Positions 31,973 through 43,130 of a DNA stretch of 64,000 nucleotides are shown here, piece after piece (the stretch's first letter is position 1; each line of letters starts with the position of its first letter). Below the pieces are notes generated by a model. That model was given only the letters and a program-made list of their open reading frames with translations. It did no database searches and was not told the DNA's origin. Both the position numbers and the translations under genes were made by a program. This DNA is from Xenorhabdus anantnagensis (lineage in GTDB: Bacteria; Pseudomonadota; Gammaproteobacteria; Enterobacterales; Enterobacteriaceae), in NCBI RefSeq assembly GCF_028598555.1, contig NZ_JAQRFN010000021.1, forward strand, positions 1-64,000, in the 5' to 3' direction.

Positions 31973-32147
31973 TTACCAAGATGGAAAAGATAAGTTTGCG
32001 GAGCGTTTCGAAAAATAAATGTACAATTTCTGCAACCAGCTATTTTTTCTGAAATTGTTTCGCACAATGTTCTATTAATGTCAGTTTGTTAAGAAAAAAT
32101 TTTGTTGAAATGTCTGTTGGCATGTATTGTAACGCTGCATGGATTAA

Positions 32148-32864
<717 letters not shown>

Positions 32865-32918
32865 ACCAAGTTTCAGTATTATGCCCAGTCATTTATTTAT
32901 CTGTGGAGTAGCACACAT

Positions 32919-33194
32919 ATGGCACGCGTAACTGTTCAAGACGCAGTAGAAAAAATTGGTAACCGTTTTGACCTAGTGTTGGTCGCTGCTCGCCGAGCAC
33001 GCCAATTGCAAGTAGGTAGCAAAGATCCCCTCGTTCCCGAAGAAAACGATAAGACAACTGTTATCGCTCTGCGTGAAATCGAGCAAGGCCTCATCAACAA
33101 TAAAATTCTTGATGTTCGTGAGCGCCAGGAACAGCAAGAGCAAGACGCAGCAGAAATCAAAGCCGTTTCTGCCATTGCTGAAGGTCGTCGTTAA
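32919..33194 (+). CDS. rpoZ: RNA polymerase omega subunit
   Basis: Omega assists assembly of the RNA polymerase beta' subunit and mediates part of the ppGpp response. The 91-residue protein is almost identical to the E. coli subunit: [50 protein letters not shown]. It starts 54 bp after gmk and is followed by spoT after 18 bp, linking the ppGpp enzyme and a ppGpp-site subunit in one transcript. Confidence 0.98.
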   Translation: MARVTVQDAVEKIGNRFDLVLVAARRARQLQVGSKDPLVPEENDKTTVIALREIEQGLINNKILDVRERQEQQEQDAAEIKAVSAIAEGRR

Positions 33195-33212
33195 TTTTAC
33201 GGTAGGTCTGCC

Positions 33213-35327
33213 TTGTACCTGTTTGAAAGCCTGAATCAGCTAGTTCTGAAATATTTGCCTGAAGATCAGATCGATCTACTTAAACAGGCCTATGTAGTTG
33301 CACGGGATGCCCACGAAGGGCAAACCCGTTCCAGCGGTGAGCCATATATTACTCACCCTGTCGCCGTTTCTTGTATTCTGGCTGAAATGCGCCTTGACCA
33401 TGAAACACTCATGGCGGCACTTCTTCACGATGTCATTGAAGACACTCCTGCGACATTTCAGGATATAGAAAAATTATTTGGCACGACTGTGGCGGGATTG
33501 GTGGAAGGGGTATCCAAGCTGGATAAGCTGAACTTCCGTGACAAGAAAGAAGCACAGGCTGAAAACTTCCGTAAAATGATCATGGCGATGGTACAAGATA
33601 TTCGCGTCATTTTGATCAAACTGGCAGACCGTACACATAATATGCGAACCCTTGGCTCCCTGCGCCCCGATAAACGGCGGCGCATTGCCAGGGAAACGCT
33701 GGAAATTTATAGTCCGCTGGCCCACCGTCTGGGTATTCATCACCTAAAAACGGAGCTGGAGGAACTTGGGTTTGAAGCCCTGTATCCAAACCGTTACCGC
33801 GTGATTAAAGAGGTTGTGAAAGCCGCTCGTGGTAACCGCAAAGAGATGATCCAGAAAATTCTGTCAGAGATTGAAGGCAGATTAACGGATGCTGGCATTG
33901 AATGTACTGTCAGTGGCCGCGAAAAACATCTCTACTCAATCTATCGTAAGATGCACCTGAAAGAGCAGCGCTTCCATTCCATCATGGATATTTACGCCTT
34001 TCGTGTCATCGTCAATAATCTTGACACTTGCTACCGCGTATTGGGGCAAATGCACAGTTTGTACAAGCCACGCCCCGGTAGAGTGAAAGACTATATTGCC
34101 ATCCCCAAAGCCAACGGCTACCAATCCCTGCATACTTCCCTTATAGGCCCGCATGGAGTGCCCGTCGAAGTTCAGATCCGTACCGAAGACATGGATCAAA
34201 TGGCGGAAATGGGGGTTGCCGCACACTGGGCCTATAAAGAACAGGGGGAATCCGGTACGACTGCACAAGTTCGTGCTCAGCGCTGGATGCAGAGCTTGCT
34301 GGAACTCCAGCAAAGCGCCGGCAGCTCTTTTGAATTTATTGAGAGCGTTAAATCTGATTTGTTCCCGGATGAGATTTACGTTTTTACCCCTGAAGGACGA
34401 ATTGTTGAGTTACCGGCTGGCGCAACCCCTGTCGATTTTGCCTATGCCGTCCATACGGATATCGGTCACGCCTGTGTCGGCTCACGCGTTGATCGTCTGC
34501 CCTATCCTCTCTCACAAACTCTCAGCAGTGGGCAAACTGTCGAAATTATCACTGCACCAGGCGCTCGCCCTAACGCTGCATGGCTGAACTTTGTCGTTAG
34601 TTCTAAAGCGCGGGCCAAAATTCGCCAGTTACTGAAAAACCTAAAACGGGATGATTCGGTTGGTTTGGGACGTCGTCTACTTAATCATGCGCTTGGTAAC
34701 GGCACAAAAGTCATTGATATACCGCAAGAAAATATCAGCAAAGAGCTGGCAAGAATGAAACTCGCCACTTTGGATGATTTGCTGGCGGAAATCGGATTGG
34801 GGAATGCCATGAGTGTGGTTGTTGCCCGCAATTTATTACTGGGTTCAACAGAGAAAACGTCAAACAACAACGGCAATACGGCCCGTAAACTGCCCATCAA
34901 GGGTGCTGATGGCATCTTGATTACCTTTGCCAAGTGCTGTCGCCCAATTCCAGGCGATCCGATTATTGCCCATATCAGTCCGGGAAAAGGCCTGGTAATC
35001 CACCACGAGTCCTGTCGTAATATCCGTGGATATCAGAAAGAACCGGAAAAATTCATGCCTGTTGAGTGGGATAAAGATATCAATAGCGATTTTATCGCTG
35101 AAATCAAAGTCGATATGTTTAACCATCAGGGTGCACTGGCAAATCTGACTGCTGCTATTAACGACGCGAACTCCAACATTCAAAGCATGAATACGGAAGA
35201 GAAAGATGGCCGCGTTTATTGTGCTTTCATCAGGCTGACGACCAAAGATCGTATCCAACTGGCAAATATCATGCGTAAGATACGTGTAATGCCTGACGTG
35301 ATGCGAGTCAGCCGTAACCGAAACTAG
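33213..35327 (+). CDS. spoT: Bifunctional (p)ppGpp synthetase/hydrolase SpoT
   Basis: SpoT hydrolyses and, weakly, makes (p)ppGpp. The 704-residue protein starts with TTG, as in E. coli. Domains in order: the HD hydrolase (THPVAVSCILAEM, ALLHDVIEDTP, KLADRTHNMRTL), the synthetase (YSIYRKMHLKEQRFHSIMD, GYQSLHTSLIGP), TGS (DEIYVFTPEGRIVELP), the zinc-finger-like FAKCCRPIPGDPI and the C-terminal ACT domain (MFNHQGALANLTAAINDANS). It is in the rpoZ-spoT-trmH-recG operon, five bases before trmH. Confidence 0.98.
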   Translation: MYLFESLNQLVLKYLPEDQIDLLKQAYVVARDAHEGQTRSSGEPYITHPVAVSCILAEMRLDHETLMAALLHDVIEDTPATFQDIEKLFGTTVAGLVEGVSKLDKLNFRDKKEAQAENFRKMIMAMVQDIRVILIKLADRTHNMRTLGSLRPDKRRRIARETLEIYSPLAHRLGIHHLKTELEELGFEALYPNRYRVIKEVVKAARGNRKEMIQKILSEIEGRLTDAGIECTVSGREKHLYSIYRKMHLKEQRFHSIMDIYAFRVIVNNLDTCYRVLGQMHSLYKPRPGRVKDYIAIPKANGYQSLHTSLIGPHGVPVEVQIRTEDMDQMAEMGVAAHWAYKEQGESGTTAQVRAQRWMQSLLELQQSAGSSFEFIESVKSDLFPDEIYVFTPEGRIVELPAGATPVDFAYAVHTDIGHACVGSRVDRLPYPLSQTLSSGQTVEIITAPGARPNAAWLNFVVSSKARAKIRQLLKNLKRDDSVGLGRRLLNHALGNGTKVIDIPQENISKELARMKLATLDDLLAEIGLGNAMSVVVARNLLLGSTEKTSNNNGNTARKLPIKGADGILITFAKCCRPIPGDPIIAHISPGKGLVIHHESCRNIRGYQKEPEKFMPVEWDKDINSDFIAEIKVDMFNHQGALANLTAAINDANSNIQSMNTEEKDGRVYCAFIRLTTKDRIQLANIMRKIRVMPDVMRVSRNRN

Positions 35328-35332
35328 AGGTT

Positions 35333-36040
35333 ATGAATCCTAAACGTTACGCACGTATTTGCCAGATGATGGCAATGCGTCAAGCTGACCTGACGATTTG
35401 TTTAGAAGAAGTCCACAAGCCCCATAACGTATCCGCGGTTATTCGTACTGCGGATGCTGTTGGTATCCACCAAATCCATGCTATCTGGCCTACCGAGCAA
35501 TTAAGAACTCAGCTCTCTTCTGCTGCGGGCAGTAATAGCTGGGTTCAGGTGGAAACACATTCCACGATTGAACAGGCTATTCAGCAATTTAAATCTGATG
35601 GTATGCAAATACTGGCAACTCATCTTTCTGATAAGGCCGTCGACTTCCGCCAAATTGATTACACTAAACCTACCTGTATCATTATGGGGCAGGAAAAAAA
35701 AGGTATCTCAAAGCACGCCGTCGCTTTAGCAGATCATGACATCATCATCCCGATGGCAGGGATGGTGCAATCACTGAATGTTTCTGTCGCGTCAGCCTTG
35801 ATCCTGTATGAAGCCCAACGACAGCGCCAATTGGCAGGCATGTATCAGCGGGAGAAAAGCACTCTGCCGGAAGAGGAGCAGCAAAAGCTGCTTTTCGAAG
35901 GGGGATACCCCGTGTTGGCCGCTGTTTCTCGTCGTAAAGGCCTGGAACGACCTCTGATAGATAAACAAGGGCAAATCATTGCAAGTGAGTCATGGTGGTC
36001 AGCTATGCAAGCAACAACTGCACCATCAACAAGGAAATAA
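35333..36040 (+). CDS. trmH: tRNA (guanosine(18)-2'-O)-methyltransferase
   Basis: TrmH (SpoU) methylates the ribose of G18 in tRNA. The 235-residue SPOUT enzyme shows the knotted-fold motifs LEEVHKPHNVSAVIRTADAV, CIIMGQEKKGISKHAV and IPMAGMVQSLNVSVASALIL. A C-terminal arginine- and glutamate-rich tail matches the family. It follows the spoT stop by five bases and precedes recG by 22 bases. Confidence 0.97.
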   Translation: MNPKRYARICQMMAMRQADLTICLEEVHKPHNVSAVIRTADAVGIHQIHAIWPTEQLRTQLSSAAGSNSWVQVETHSTIEQAIQQFKSDGMQILATHLSDKAVDFRQIDYTKPTCIIMGQEKKGISKHAVALADHDIIIPMAGMVQSLNVSVASALILYEAQRQRQLAGMYQREKSTLPEEEQQKLLFEGGYPVLAAVSRRKGLERPLIDKQGQIIASESWWSAMQATTAPSTRK

Positions 36041-36062
36041 ATCACACTGACGGAGAAATCAC

Positions 36063-38144
36063 ATGAAAGGCCAGCTACTTGATGCCATCCCCTTAACCAC
36101 TCTGCGTGGTGTTGGAGCCAATCAGGTTACTAAACTCGCCAAGTTAGGGTTGGTCAATCTACAGGATTTGCTTTTGCATTTGCCTCTTCGCTATGAAGAT
36201 CAAACCCGCTTGTATACCATCAATGAATTACTGCCCGGCATTTACGCCACAGTAACAGGTAAGGTATTGCGCACCAATGTAGTTTTTGGGCGTCGGCGCA
36301 TCATGACCTGCCAAATCAGCGATGGCACGGGCATATTGACCCTATGTTTCTTCAATTTTACTGCCGCCATGAAAAATAATCTGGCCGAAGGAAAACACGT
36401 TGTTGCCTATGGGGAAATCCGGCGCGGCAATCAAGGACCAGAGATCATTCATCCTGAATATAAAGTCCAGCAACATGCCAACGGTGTTCAACTACAAGAG
36501 ACGCTAACTCCAATTTATCCCACAACTGAGGGAGTGCGCCAAGCGACGCTACGAAAGTTAATCGAGCAAGCATTGGAAATATTGGATACCTGTGCCGTTA
36601 ATGAATTGCTGCCGGAAGAGTTCAGCCGGAAGATCATCAGCCTGCCCAATGCGCTGCATACATTGCATCATCCACCACCGGATATTTCCCTGATCGATTT
36701 GGAGAATGGCAGACATCCAGCCCAGCGAAGGTTGATTCTGGAAGAAATGCTGGCACATCATTTAAGTATGTTGGCGGTCAGAGCCGGAGCCCAACGCTTT
36801 CACGCACAACCCCTTACGGCAGATGATTCACTGAAACAGCAACTCCTGAGCCAATTACCATTCTCACCAACAGGCGCACAAACCCGTGTCGTTGCAGAAA
36901 TAGAACATGATTTAGAAAAAAACATCCCCATGATGCGCCTGATACAAGGAGATGTGGGTTCGGGAAAAACGCTGGTGGCTGCACTGGCTGCCGTTCGCGC
37001 TATTGTTCATGGCAAGCAAGTGGCATTGATGGCGCCAACTGAACTACTGGCAGAACAACATGCCAATACCTTCCGTCAATGGCTTGAACCACTCGGTATC
37101 CAAGTCGGGTGGCTGGCAGGCAAACAGAAAGGTAAAGCGCGTCAGGCACAGCAAGAGGCGATAGCGAACGGTCAAGTGAGTATGGTTGTCGGTACCCACG
37201 CCATGTTTCAGGAGCAGGTAAAATTTGCGGGGCTGGCACTGGTTATCATTGATGAACAACATCGATTCGGTGTGCATCAACGTCTGGCGTTATGGGAAAA
37301 GGGACGCGAACAAGGCTTCCATCCCCATCAATTGATTATGACAGCGACCCCCATTCCACGCACTTTGGCAATGACCGCCTATGCCGATCTGGATACTTCC
37401 ATCATTGACGAATTACCACCCGGTCGAACGCCAGTCACAACCGTTGCTATTCCAGATACCCGCCGGAACGATATTATCCAACGTATCAAAAGTGCCTGTC
37501 TGGATGAAGGCCGTCAGGCTTACTGGGTATGTACTCTGATCGAAGATTCTGAGGTACTTGAAGCGCAAGCAGCACAAGCAACCAGTGAAGAACTGGCACT
37601 GGCATTGCCTGAATTGAAAATTGGCTTAGTGCATGGCCGGATGAAACCGGCAGAAAAACAGGCCGTCATGGAGGCTTTCAAGCAGGGTGAACTACAGTTG
37701 CTGGTTGCTACTACGGTAATCGAAGTCGGGGTTGATGTGCCCAATGCCAGCCTGATGATTATCGACAACCCAGAACGACTGGGATTGGCTCAATTGCACC
37801 AGCTTCGTGGACGTGTCGGGCGTGGAGCCATCGCTTCACACTGTGTCTTGCTTTATAAAACTCCACTGACCAATACAGCCAGAATTCGCCTGCAAGTTTT
37901 ACGGGACAGTAATGATGGTTTTGTGATTGCCCAGAAAGATTTGGAGATCCGCGGGCCGGGTGAATTACTTGGCACTCGTCAAACAGGTAATGCAGAATTC
38001 AGGATCGCGGATTTATTGCGGGATCAAAGCATGTTGCCTGATGTTCAGCGTATCGCCCGCTATATCCACCAGCACTATCCTGAACATGCCAAGGCGCTGA
38101 TTGAGCGCTGGTTGCCGGATCGTTCTCAATATAGCCATGCTTAA
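36063..38144 (+). CDS. recG: ATP-dependent DNA helicase RecG
   Basis: RecG remodels stalled forks and branch-migrates Holliday junctions. The 693-residue protein has the N-terminal wedge/OB domain (GVGANQVTKLAKLG, YATVTGKVLRTNV), Walker A LIQGDVGSGKTLVAALAA, the DEQH box IIDEQHRFGVHQR, TATPIPRTLAMTAY, and the C-terminal helicase lobe with ATTVIEVGVDVPNASLMII and QLHQLRGRVGRG. It is the last gene of the gmk-recG cluster and converges with gltS. Confidence 0.98.
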   Translation: MKGQLLDAIPLTTLRGVGANQVTKLAKLGLVNLQDLLLHLPLRYEDQTRLYTINELLPGIYATVTGKVLRTNVVFGRRRIMTCQISDGTGILTLCFFNFTAAMKNNLAEGKHVVAYGEIRRGNQGPEIIHPEYKVQQHANGVQLQETLTPIYPTTEGVRQATLRKLIEQALEILDTCAVNELLPEEFSRKIISLPNALHTLHHPPPDISLIDLENGRHPAQRRLILEEMLAHHLSMLAVRAGAQRFHAQPLTADDSLKQQLLSQLPFSPTGAQTRVVAEIEHDLEKNIPMMRLIQGDVGSGKTLVAALAAVRAIVHGKQVALMAPTELLAEQHANTFRQWLEPLGIQVGWLAGKQKGKARQAQQEAIANGQVSMVVGTHAMFQEQVKFAGLALVIIDEQHRFGVHQRLALWEKGREQGFHPHQLIMTATPIPRTLAMTAYADLDTSIIDELPPGRTPVTTVAIPDTRRNDIIQRIKSACLDEGRQAYWVCTLIEDSEVLEAQAAQATSEELALALPELKIGLVHGRMKPAEKQAVMEAFKQGELQLLVATTVIEVGVDVPNASLMIIDNPERLGLAQLHQLRGRVGRGAIASHCVLLYKTPLTNTARIRLQVLRDSNDGFVIAQKDLEIRGPGELLGTRQTGNAEFRIADLLRDQSMLPDVQRIARYIHQHYPEHAKALIERWLPDRSQYSHA

Positions 38145-38176
38145 GTTCCAACAGAAAACAAATAAGCAGCAAAAAA

Positions 38177-38210
38177 CAAAAAAATGCCGCTGAATATTTC
38201 AGCGGCATTC
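38177..38210 (-). terminator. gltS terminator (between convergent recG and gltS)
   Basis: AATGCCGCTGA and TCAGCGGCATT form an 11-bp perfect stem around ATATT. On the minus strand it is followed by TTTTTTT, making it a strong terminator for gltS. On the plus strand the T-run is weak, but it may also stop recG transcripts. Confidence 0.85.
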
Positions 38211-38247
38211 TTCGCCAAGATATCAGGCAAGTCAAAAGTGAATTAAT

Positions 38248-39462
38248 CTAACTTACTACAGATGGGAACACGGGTAACAACAGATATAATTTGATGACAG
38301 CAGCGTTAACAATATCAATAAAGAACGCTCCCACCATTGGCACGAGTAAGAATGCCACATGAGATGGCCCGAAACGGTCAGTAATCGCCTGCATATTTGC
38401 TATGGCTGTTGGAGTTGCACCTAAGCCGAAACCACAATGACCGGCTGACAATACTGCGGCATCGAAATTCTTGCCCATTATTCGGTAAGTGACAAAAATA
38501 GCATACAAAGCCATAACTACTGTCTGTACGGCAAGAATGATCAGCATTGGCAGCGCAAGGGAAGCCAACTGCCACAGTTTCAGGCTCATCAATGCCATTG
38601 CCAGGAACAGCGACAAACTGACGTTACCCAAGACTGAAACCGCTCGGTCAAATACCCGATAAAAACCAAGTAAAGATAAGCCGTTGCTGAGAATGACACC
38701 AACAAACAGTACACATACGAATGTCGGTAATTCAAAGGCCGTACCTTCCAACTGCTTCTCAAGAAAACTTCCTGCCAACAAGCAAATGGAAATCATGGCA
38801 ATGGTTTCCACCATCACTAATGGCGTGATAAGCCTTCCAGTATAAGGTTTCTCAAATGCCGTCGGGATCTCAGTATCGTCCGCCCTCAATCCAGGTGTTT
38901 TGGTATTTCTCACCAAAAAACGGGCTACCGGCCCCCCAATCAAACCGCCCAAAACCAAGCCGAATGTTGCACATGCCATTGCTACTTCTGTAGCATTTTC
39001 AAAGCCATAACGCTCTGAGAATACTTTACCCCAAGCGGCTCCTGTTCCATGTCCACCAGAAAGTGTAATGGAGCCGGCCAACAATCCCATTAATGGATCA
39101 AGGCCAAGCATTTTCGCCAATACAATACCCACGGTGTTTTGTACCAATAACAGACCAACAACCACGAAGACAAAAATGACCAGAAATTTTCCGCCCGCTT
39201 TCAGGCTGGTAAGGTTAGCGTTCAAGCCGATTGTGGCAAAGAACGTCAACATTAGGGGCTCTTGGAGGGATAAATCAAAACCTACTTCCCAACCTGTGGA
39301 TTGTTTAACCGCCAGTAAAACTAAAGCGATCAATAACCCACCGGCGACCGGCTCAGGGATCGTATATTTCTCAAGGAATGTGACTGATTGTACGAGTTTT
39401 CTTCCTAGTAGCAAAACAAGTGTGGCAGCAACGAGCGTGCCATAAATATCCAAATGATACAT
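38248..39462 (-). CDS. gltS: Sodium/glutamate symporter
   Basis: GltS imports glutamate with Na+ across the inner membrane. The 404-residue protein has about ten hydrophobic helices and the two family re-entrant motifs GSITLSGGHGTGAAWG and LSAGHCGFGLGATPTAIANM. It is divergent from xanP, as in E. coli, and ends at the hairpin at 38177-38210. Confidence 0.96.
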   Translation of the reverse strand: MYHLDIYGTLVAATLVLLLGRKLVQSVTFLEKYTIPEPVAGGLLIALVLLAVKQSTGWEVGFDLSLQEPLMLTFFATIGLNANLTSLKAGGKFLVIFVFVVVGLLLVQNTVGIVLAKMLGLDPLMGLLAGSITLSGGHGTGAAWGKVFSERYGFENATEVAMACATFGLVLGGLIGGPVARFLVRNTKTPGLRADDTEIPTAFEKPYTGRLITPLVMVETIAMISICLLAGSFLEKQLEGTAFELPTFVCVLFVGVILSNGLSLLGFYRVFDRAVSVLGNVSLSLFLAMALMSLKLWQLASLALPMLIILAVQTVVMALYAIFVTYRIMGKNFDAAVLSAGHCGFGLGATPTAIANMQAITDRFGPSHVAFLLVPMVGAFFIDIVNAAVIKLYLLLPVFPSVVS

Positions 39463-39636
39463 TTATGTACCCCATCCATTTGTTAATATTATGTAAAGTT
39501 AATGTGACGTTATAATCATCCTATAAGAACGCCAAGAGCAGGTAAGGGGTGGATTAGAAATAAATTTCTTAATAAATACAAGTTAAAACATTTAAAAATG
39601 TGACGAAATTAAGTCGCATTTTGTTATGAAAACCTT

Positions 39637-39652
39637 GCGCAATCGATTGCTT
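39637..39652 (+). promoter_or_regulatory. Candidate PurR operator for xanP
   Basis: GCGCAATCGATTGCTT agrees at 12 of 16 positions with the PurR consensus ACGCAAACGTTTGCGT, and its central 12 bases are a perfect palindrome. It lies about 55 bp before the xanP start, which fits a purine-permease promoter. The assignment is inference. Confidence 0.5.
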
Positions 39653-39705
39653 TAATAGTGCAGATCATTAAAATGCATCTTTTTGTCCATCTGGAATTTT
39701 GCAAT

Positions 39706-41109
39706 ATGGTCAAGTTATCCCGTGAATCCAATTCATCGGAAGTGCTCAATTCATCGGAAGTACCCAATAAATCAGACAATGAACTTATCTATCGCCTGGA
39801 AGATAAACCCCCTCTCCCACATGCCCTATTTGCTGCATGCCAACATTTATTGGCAATGTTTGTGGCTGTTATTACTCCGGCGATGTTGATTTGTCAGGCT
39901 TTGGGGCTTCCAGAACAAGATACGCAACGCATTATCAGTATGTCCCTGTTTGCCTCAGGCTTAGCATCACTTATTCAAATTCGTTCTTGGGGACCCATCG
40001 GCTCTGGTTTGCTTTCAATTCAGGGCACCAGTTTTAATTTCGTCGCTCCACTTATTATGGGTGGGCTGGCATTGAAAAACGGAGGCGCAGATATTCCAAC
40101 TATGATGGCAGCTCTGTTCGGTACGCTGATGCTCGCTTCAATGACAGAAGTGCTGCTCTCACGAGTATTGCATTTAGCAAGACGGGTGATTACACCTCTG
40201 GTATCCGGTATCGTGGTGATGATTATTGGCTTGTCGTTAATTCAAGTCGGATTAACTTCCATTGGTGGCGGTTATTCTGCGTTGCAAAACGGTACATTTG
40301 GTGCCCCTGAAAACTTGCTGCTAGCGGGAGTTGTTCTTGCTGTTATCGTATTGCTGAATCGCCAAACTAATCCTTACTTGCGCGTTGCTTCGCTGGTTAT
40401 TGCCATGGCAGTGGGTTATCTGGTGGCTTGGTACATGGATATGTTACCCATTTCAGTATCAAAAGAAGATGCGCCAATCATCACGGTTCCTTTCCCTCTT
40501 TATTATGGGCTGTCTTTTGATTGGCATCTGTTGATCCCACTCATTCTGATTTTTATGGTGACGTCTCTGGAAACGATTGGTGATATCACAGCAACCTCAG
40601 ATGTCTCCGAGCAGCCTGTCAGCGGCCCACTATATATGAAACGCATCAAGGGCGGTGTACTGGCAAATGGCCTCAATTCGATGGTTTCAGCCGTGTTCAA
40701 TACGTTTCCGAACTCCTGTTTTGGGCAGAACAATGGCGTAATACAACTCACTGGCGTTGCCAGTCGCTATGTCGGTTACATTATTGCTTCGATGCTGATT
40801 CTATTGGGACTCTTTCCTGCCGTGGCTGGTTTTGTACAGCACATTCCTGAACCCGTTCTGGGAGGGGCGACGATTGTGATGTTTGGTACTATCGCCGCAT
40901 CTGGTGTCAGAATAGTTTCTCGTGAGCCCCTGAACCGTCGAGCCATCATGATTATCGCACTGTCTCTGGCTGTGGGATTAGGCGTATCTCAACAACCGCT
41001 GATTTTACAGTTTGCACCGGATTGGGTGAAAAACTTACTCTCTTCAGGTATTGCCGCAGGTGGGTTAACCGCAATTCTACTTAACCTGATTTTCCCCCAA
41101 GAAAAATAA
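39706..41109 (+). CDS. xanP: Xanthine permease XanP
   Basis: XanP is a proton-driven xanthine transporter of the NCS2 (nucleobase-ascorbate) family. The 467-residue protein shows [39 protein letters not shown], the signature [20 protein letters not shown] and [20 protein letters not shown] with about 14 membrane segments. The start was placed at MVKLSRESN, matching the short hydrophilic N-terminus of E. coli XanP; the in-frame ATG at 39673 would add 11 residues. An 18-bp duplication gives NSSEV twice near the N-terminus. Confidence 0.95.
   Translation: MVKLSRESNSSEVLNSSEVPNKSDNELIYRLEDKPPLPHALFAACQHLLAMFVAVITPAMLICQALGLPEQDTQRIISMSLFASGLASLIQIRSWGPIGSGLLSIQGTSFNFVAPLIMGGLALKNGGADIPTMMAALFGTLMLASMTEVLLSRVLHLARRVITPLVSGIVVMIIGLSLIQVGLTSIGGGYSALQNGTFGAPENLLLAGVVLAVIVLLNRQTNPYLRVASLVIAMAVGYLVAWYMDMLPISVSKEDAPIITVPFPLYYGLSFDWHLLIPLILIFMVTSLETIGDITATSDVSEQPVSGPLYMKRIKGGVLANGLNSMVSAVFNTFPNSCFGQNNGVIQLTGVASRYVGYIIASMLILLGLFPAVAGFVQHIPEPVLGGATIVMFGTIAASGVRIVSREPLNRRAIMIIALSLAVGLGVSQQPLILQFAPDWVKNLLSSGIAAGGLTAILLNLIFPQEK
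39730..39765. repeat. 18-bp tandem duplication in xanP
   Basis: AATTCATCGGAAGTGCTC is followed by AATTCATCGGAAGTACCC in frame, encoding a repeated NSSEV. Confidence 0.9.
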
Positions 41110-41145
41110 TTTGTAGATTTACATTATTTTTCTCTCTATTTCTCT

Positions 41146-41177
41146 CTCCCGCCTCACCAGCGGGAGTATTCTTTTTT
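41146..41177 (+). terminator. xanP terminator
   Basis: CTCCCGC and GCGGGAG form a 7-bp GC-rich stem with a short loop, followed by TATTCTTTTTT. It lies 37 bp past the xanP stop. Confidence 0.8.
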
Positions 41178-41324
41178 GCATATTTTGCAAAGCTATTCGC
41201 AATATCTATATTAACTCTCCCAAAAATTCACTAAATAATGTTTTTATCTGAATCATCTATTGAGTGCCTATCCATTTTGCGGCATAAAAGAGTTTCTATT
41301 CGCAGGTCATGTTGAGGTGAAGTA

Positions 41325-43130
41325 ATGAGGTGGTTAGGGAAATCTTTTGGTGCTCTTCTATTATTGCTGGTTTTGGCAATCATAGTTATCTATGTTGTTA
41401 TCCAAACGCATTGGGGTGCCAAACAGTTAAGCCGATGGCTCAACAAGCAAGGACATTATCAAGTCAGCATTGAAAGCATCAGCCATAGCTGGCTACAACC
41501 CACTACCTTAATACTTAATCATGTTGATATTCACGACAAACAAAGCCCTTTCTCACTCACCGCCAATAACATTAATCTCGATTTCAAGTGGCGGCATTTA
41601 TTGTCACCCAAAAACCTGCGCCGTCTGACATTGCAAGAAGGGGCTTTGGTACTGTCTGGAAACCAATTTCCCCTTTCCCTACAAGCGGATATCCTGCAAC
41701 TGAACCAGATGAATGTTCAGCTAGACAGTCCCAACATCCACATTCAGGGGAAAAATATCACAGGTGGAATTGTTCCTTGGGCTCCTGTCGTAGACAATCC
41801 GGTTGGTAATGGGAAATATCAATTCAGCGCTGGTACGCTCCGTTTAAATGACCTGCCTGTTGAAAATGTCGTTATGCGGGGCAGTTACCAGAATAAGACC
41901 TTGGCTATCGATTCTTTTGGAGCAACATTCCTGCAAGGTTCCATTTCTGGCGATGGTCAGCAATTGCCTGACGGCAGATGGCGGTGGAATAATATCCTAA
42001 TCAATAACATTCGCTGGCAAACACCGCTGACGCTGGATCAGTTGAAGGAAAAAGTCAGCCACCTTCCGGCTGTGTACGTCAGAGATCTCAATATCACCAA
42101 TGCTAAGCTGCAAGGGCAAAACTGGTCTGTCGATTATCTGGATAGCACTATTAAAAATTTGGGATTGGTCAATGGCAGTTGGGATACCAAAGATGGGTTG
42201 ATTGATTTCAATGTGATGAATATGACGCTGAATAATGCGCAATTCAACGACACGCTTGGAAAACTCCGTTTTTCTGATGATATTTTTACTATCGCAAGCC
42301 TAACAACTCATTATCAAAAAGGGTTGTTCAATATCCAATCAGAATGGGATCGCAAAAACCGCCTTCTTACTCTCAAAGATAGTTCTGTCACAGGGCTGCT
42401 TTATGTTCTGCCCCCCGCATGGCTCAACTATTTCAAACAACCTGCACCAGAATGGATTTCAGGCCTGAAACTCCATGATATTGCCATCAATAATACTTTG
42501 CTGATTGATACCAATCCTGGCTTCCCATTCCAGCTCACCACCTTTGCGGCTCATATTGACCGCATGGATATCCTGAAAAATGGTAAATGGGGATTATGGA
42601 ATGGTCAGGCATCGCTGCAAGCTGCCGCAGGGACATTCAATACAATCGATATAAGCCGTCCTTATCTGCAACTACATGCTACAGATGACAAAATCACCAT
42701 TGATAAGCTGAATGGCTTTACAGGTGAAGGGCTATTGCAAGTTACTGGCACAGTTGAACAACACACTGCCCAAACACCTTTTAATCTCAGCTTTAAAGGT
42801 ATGAATGCGGATTTAAAAATCTTGCCGCAATGGGGTTGGATACCACTCAAAATTCAGGGAGAAGGGAATTTCTCACTTGCTATCACAGGTGATCTCTCCG
42901 CTCATGATATGAAGGGAACAATAAACGGGACATTGGCAGCTGAAGATAAATCATCAGAAAAAGAGTCACAATCTATTGAGCAAGGTTTGATCTCAACGAG
43001 TCGCTGTACTCCGACAGCGCACTCTTCCGTCGATAATTCTGCTTCCGTAGCTAACCCTGAAACCGCTCATTCAGCAACGGGCAATCATCATGTTACGGAG
43101 AATCAAACCTGCGCAAAAATCAAGCTGTAG
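41325..43130 (+). CDS. yicH: AsmA family protein YicH
   Basis: YicH belongs to the AsmA/TamB-like group of inner-membrane-anchored periplasmic proteins thought to help lipid traffic to the outer membrane. The 601-residue protein (E. coli about 569) has one N-terminal membrane helix ([19 protein letters not shown]). A long beta-rich region matches YicH in [46 protein letters not shown] and ILPQWGW. The C-terminal 60 residues are Ser/Thr-rich and poorly conserved. The stop overlaps the 3' end of the convergent fabY by about ten bases. Confidence 0.9.
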   Translation: MRWLGKSFGALLLLLVLAIIVIYVVIQTHWGAKQLSRWLNKQGHYQVSIESISHSWLQPTTLILNHVDIHDKQSPFSLTANNINLDFKWRHLLSPKNLRRLTLQEGALVLSGNQFPLSLQADILQLNQMNVQLDSPNIHIQGKNITGGIVPWAPVVDNPVGNGKYQFSAGTLRLNDLPVENVVMRGSYQNKTLAIDSFGATFLQGSISGDGQQLPDGRWRWNNILINNIRWQTPLTLDQLKEKVSHLPAVYVRDLNITNAKLQGQNWSVDYLDSTIKNLGLVNGSWDTKDGLIDFNVMNMTLNNAQFNDTLGKLRFSDDIFTIASLTTHYQKGLFNIQSEWDRKNRLLTLKDSSVTGLLYVLPPAWLNYFKQPAPEWISGLKLHDIAINNTLLIDTNPGFPFQLTTFAAHIDRMDILKNGKWGLWNGQASLQAAAGTFNTIDISRPYLQLHATDDKITIDKLNGFTGEGLLQVTGTVEQHTAQTPFNLSFKGMNADLKILPQWGWIPLKIQGEGNFSLAITGDLSAHDMKGTINGTLAAEDKSSEKESQSIEQGLISTSRCTPTAHSSVDNSASVANPETAHSATGNHHVTENQTCAKIKL

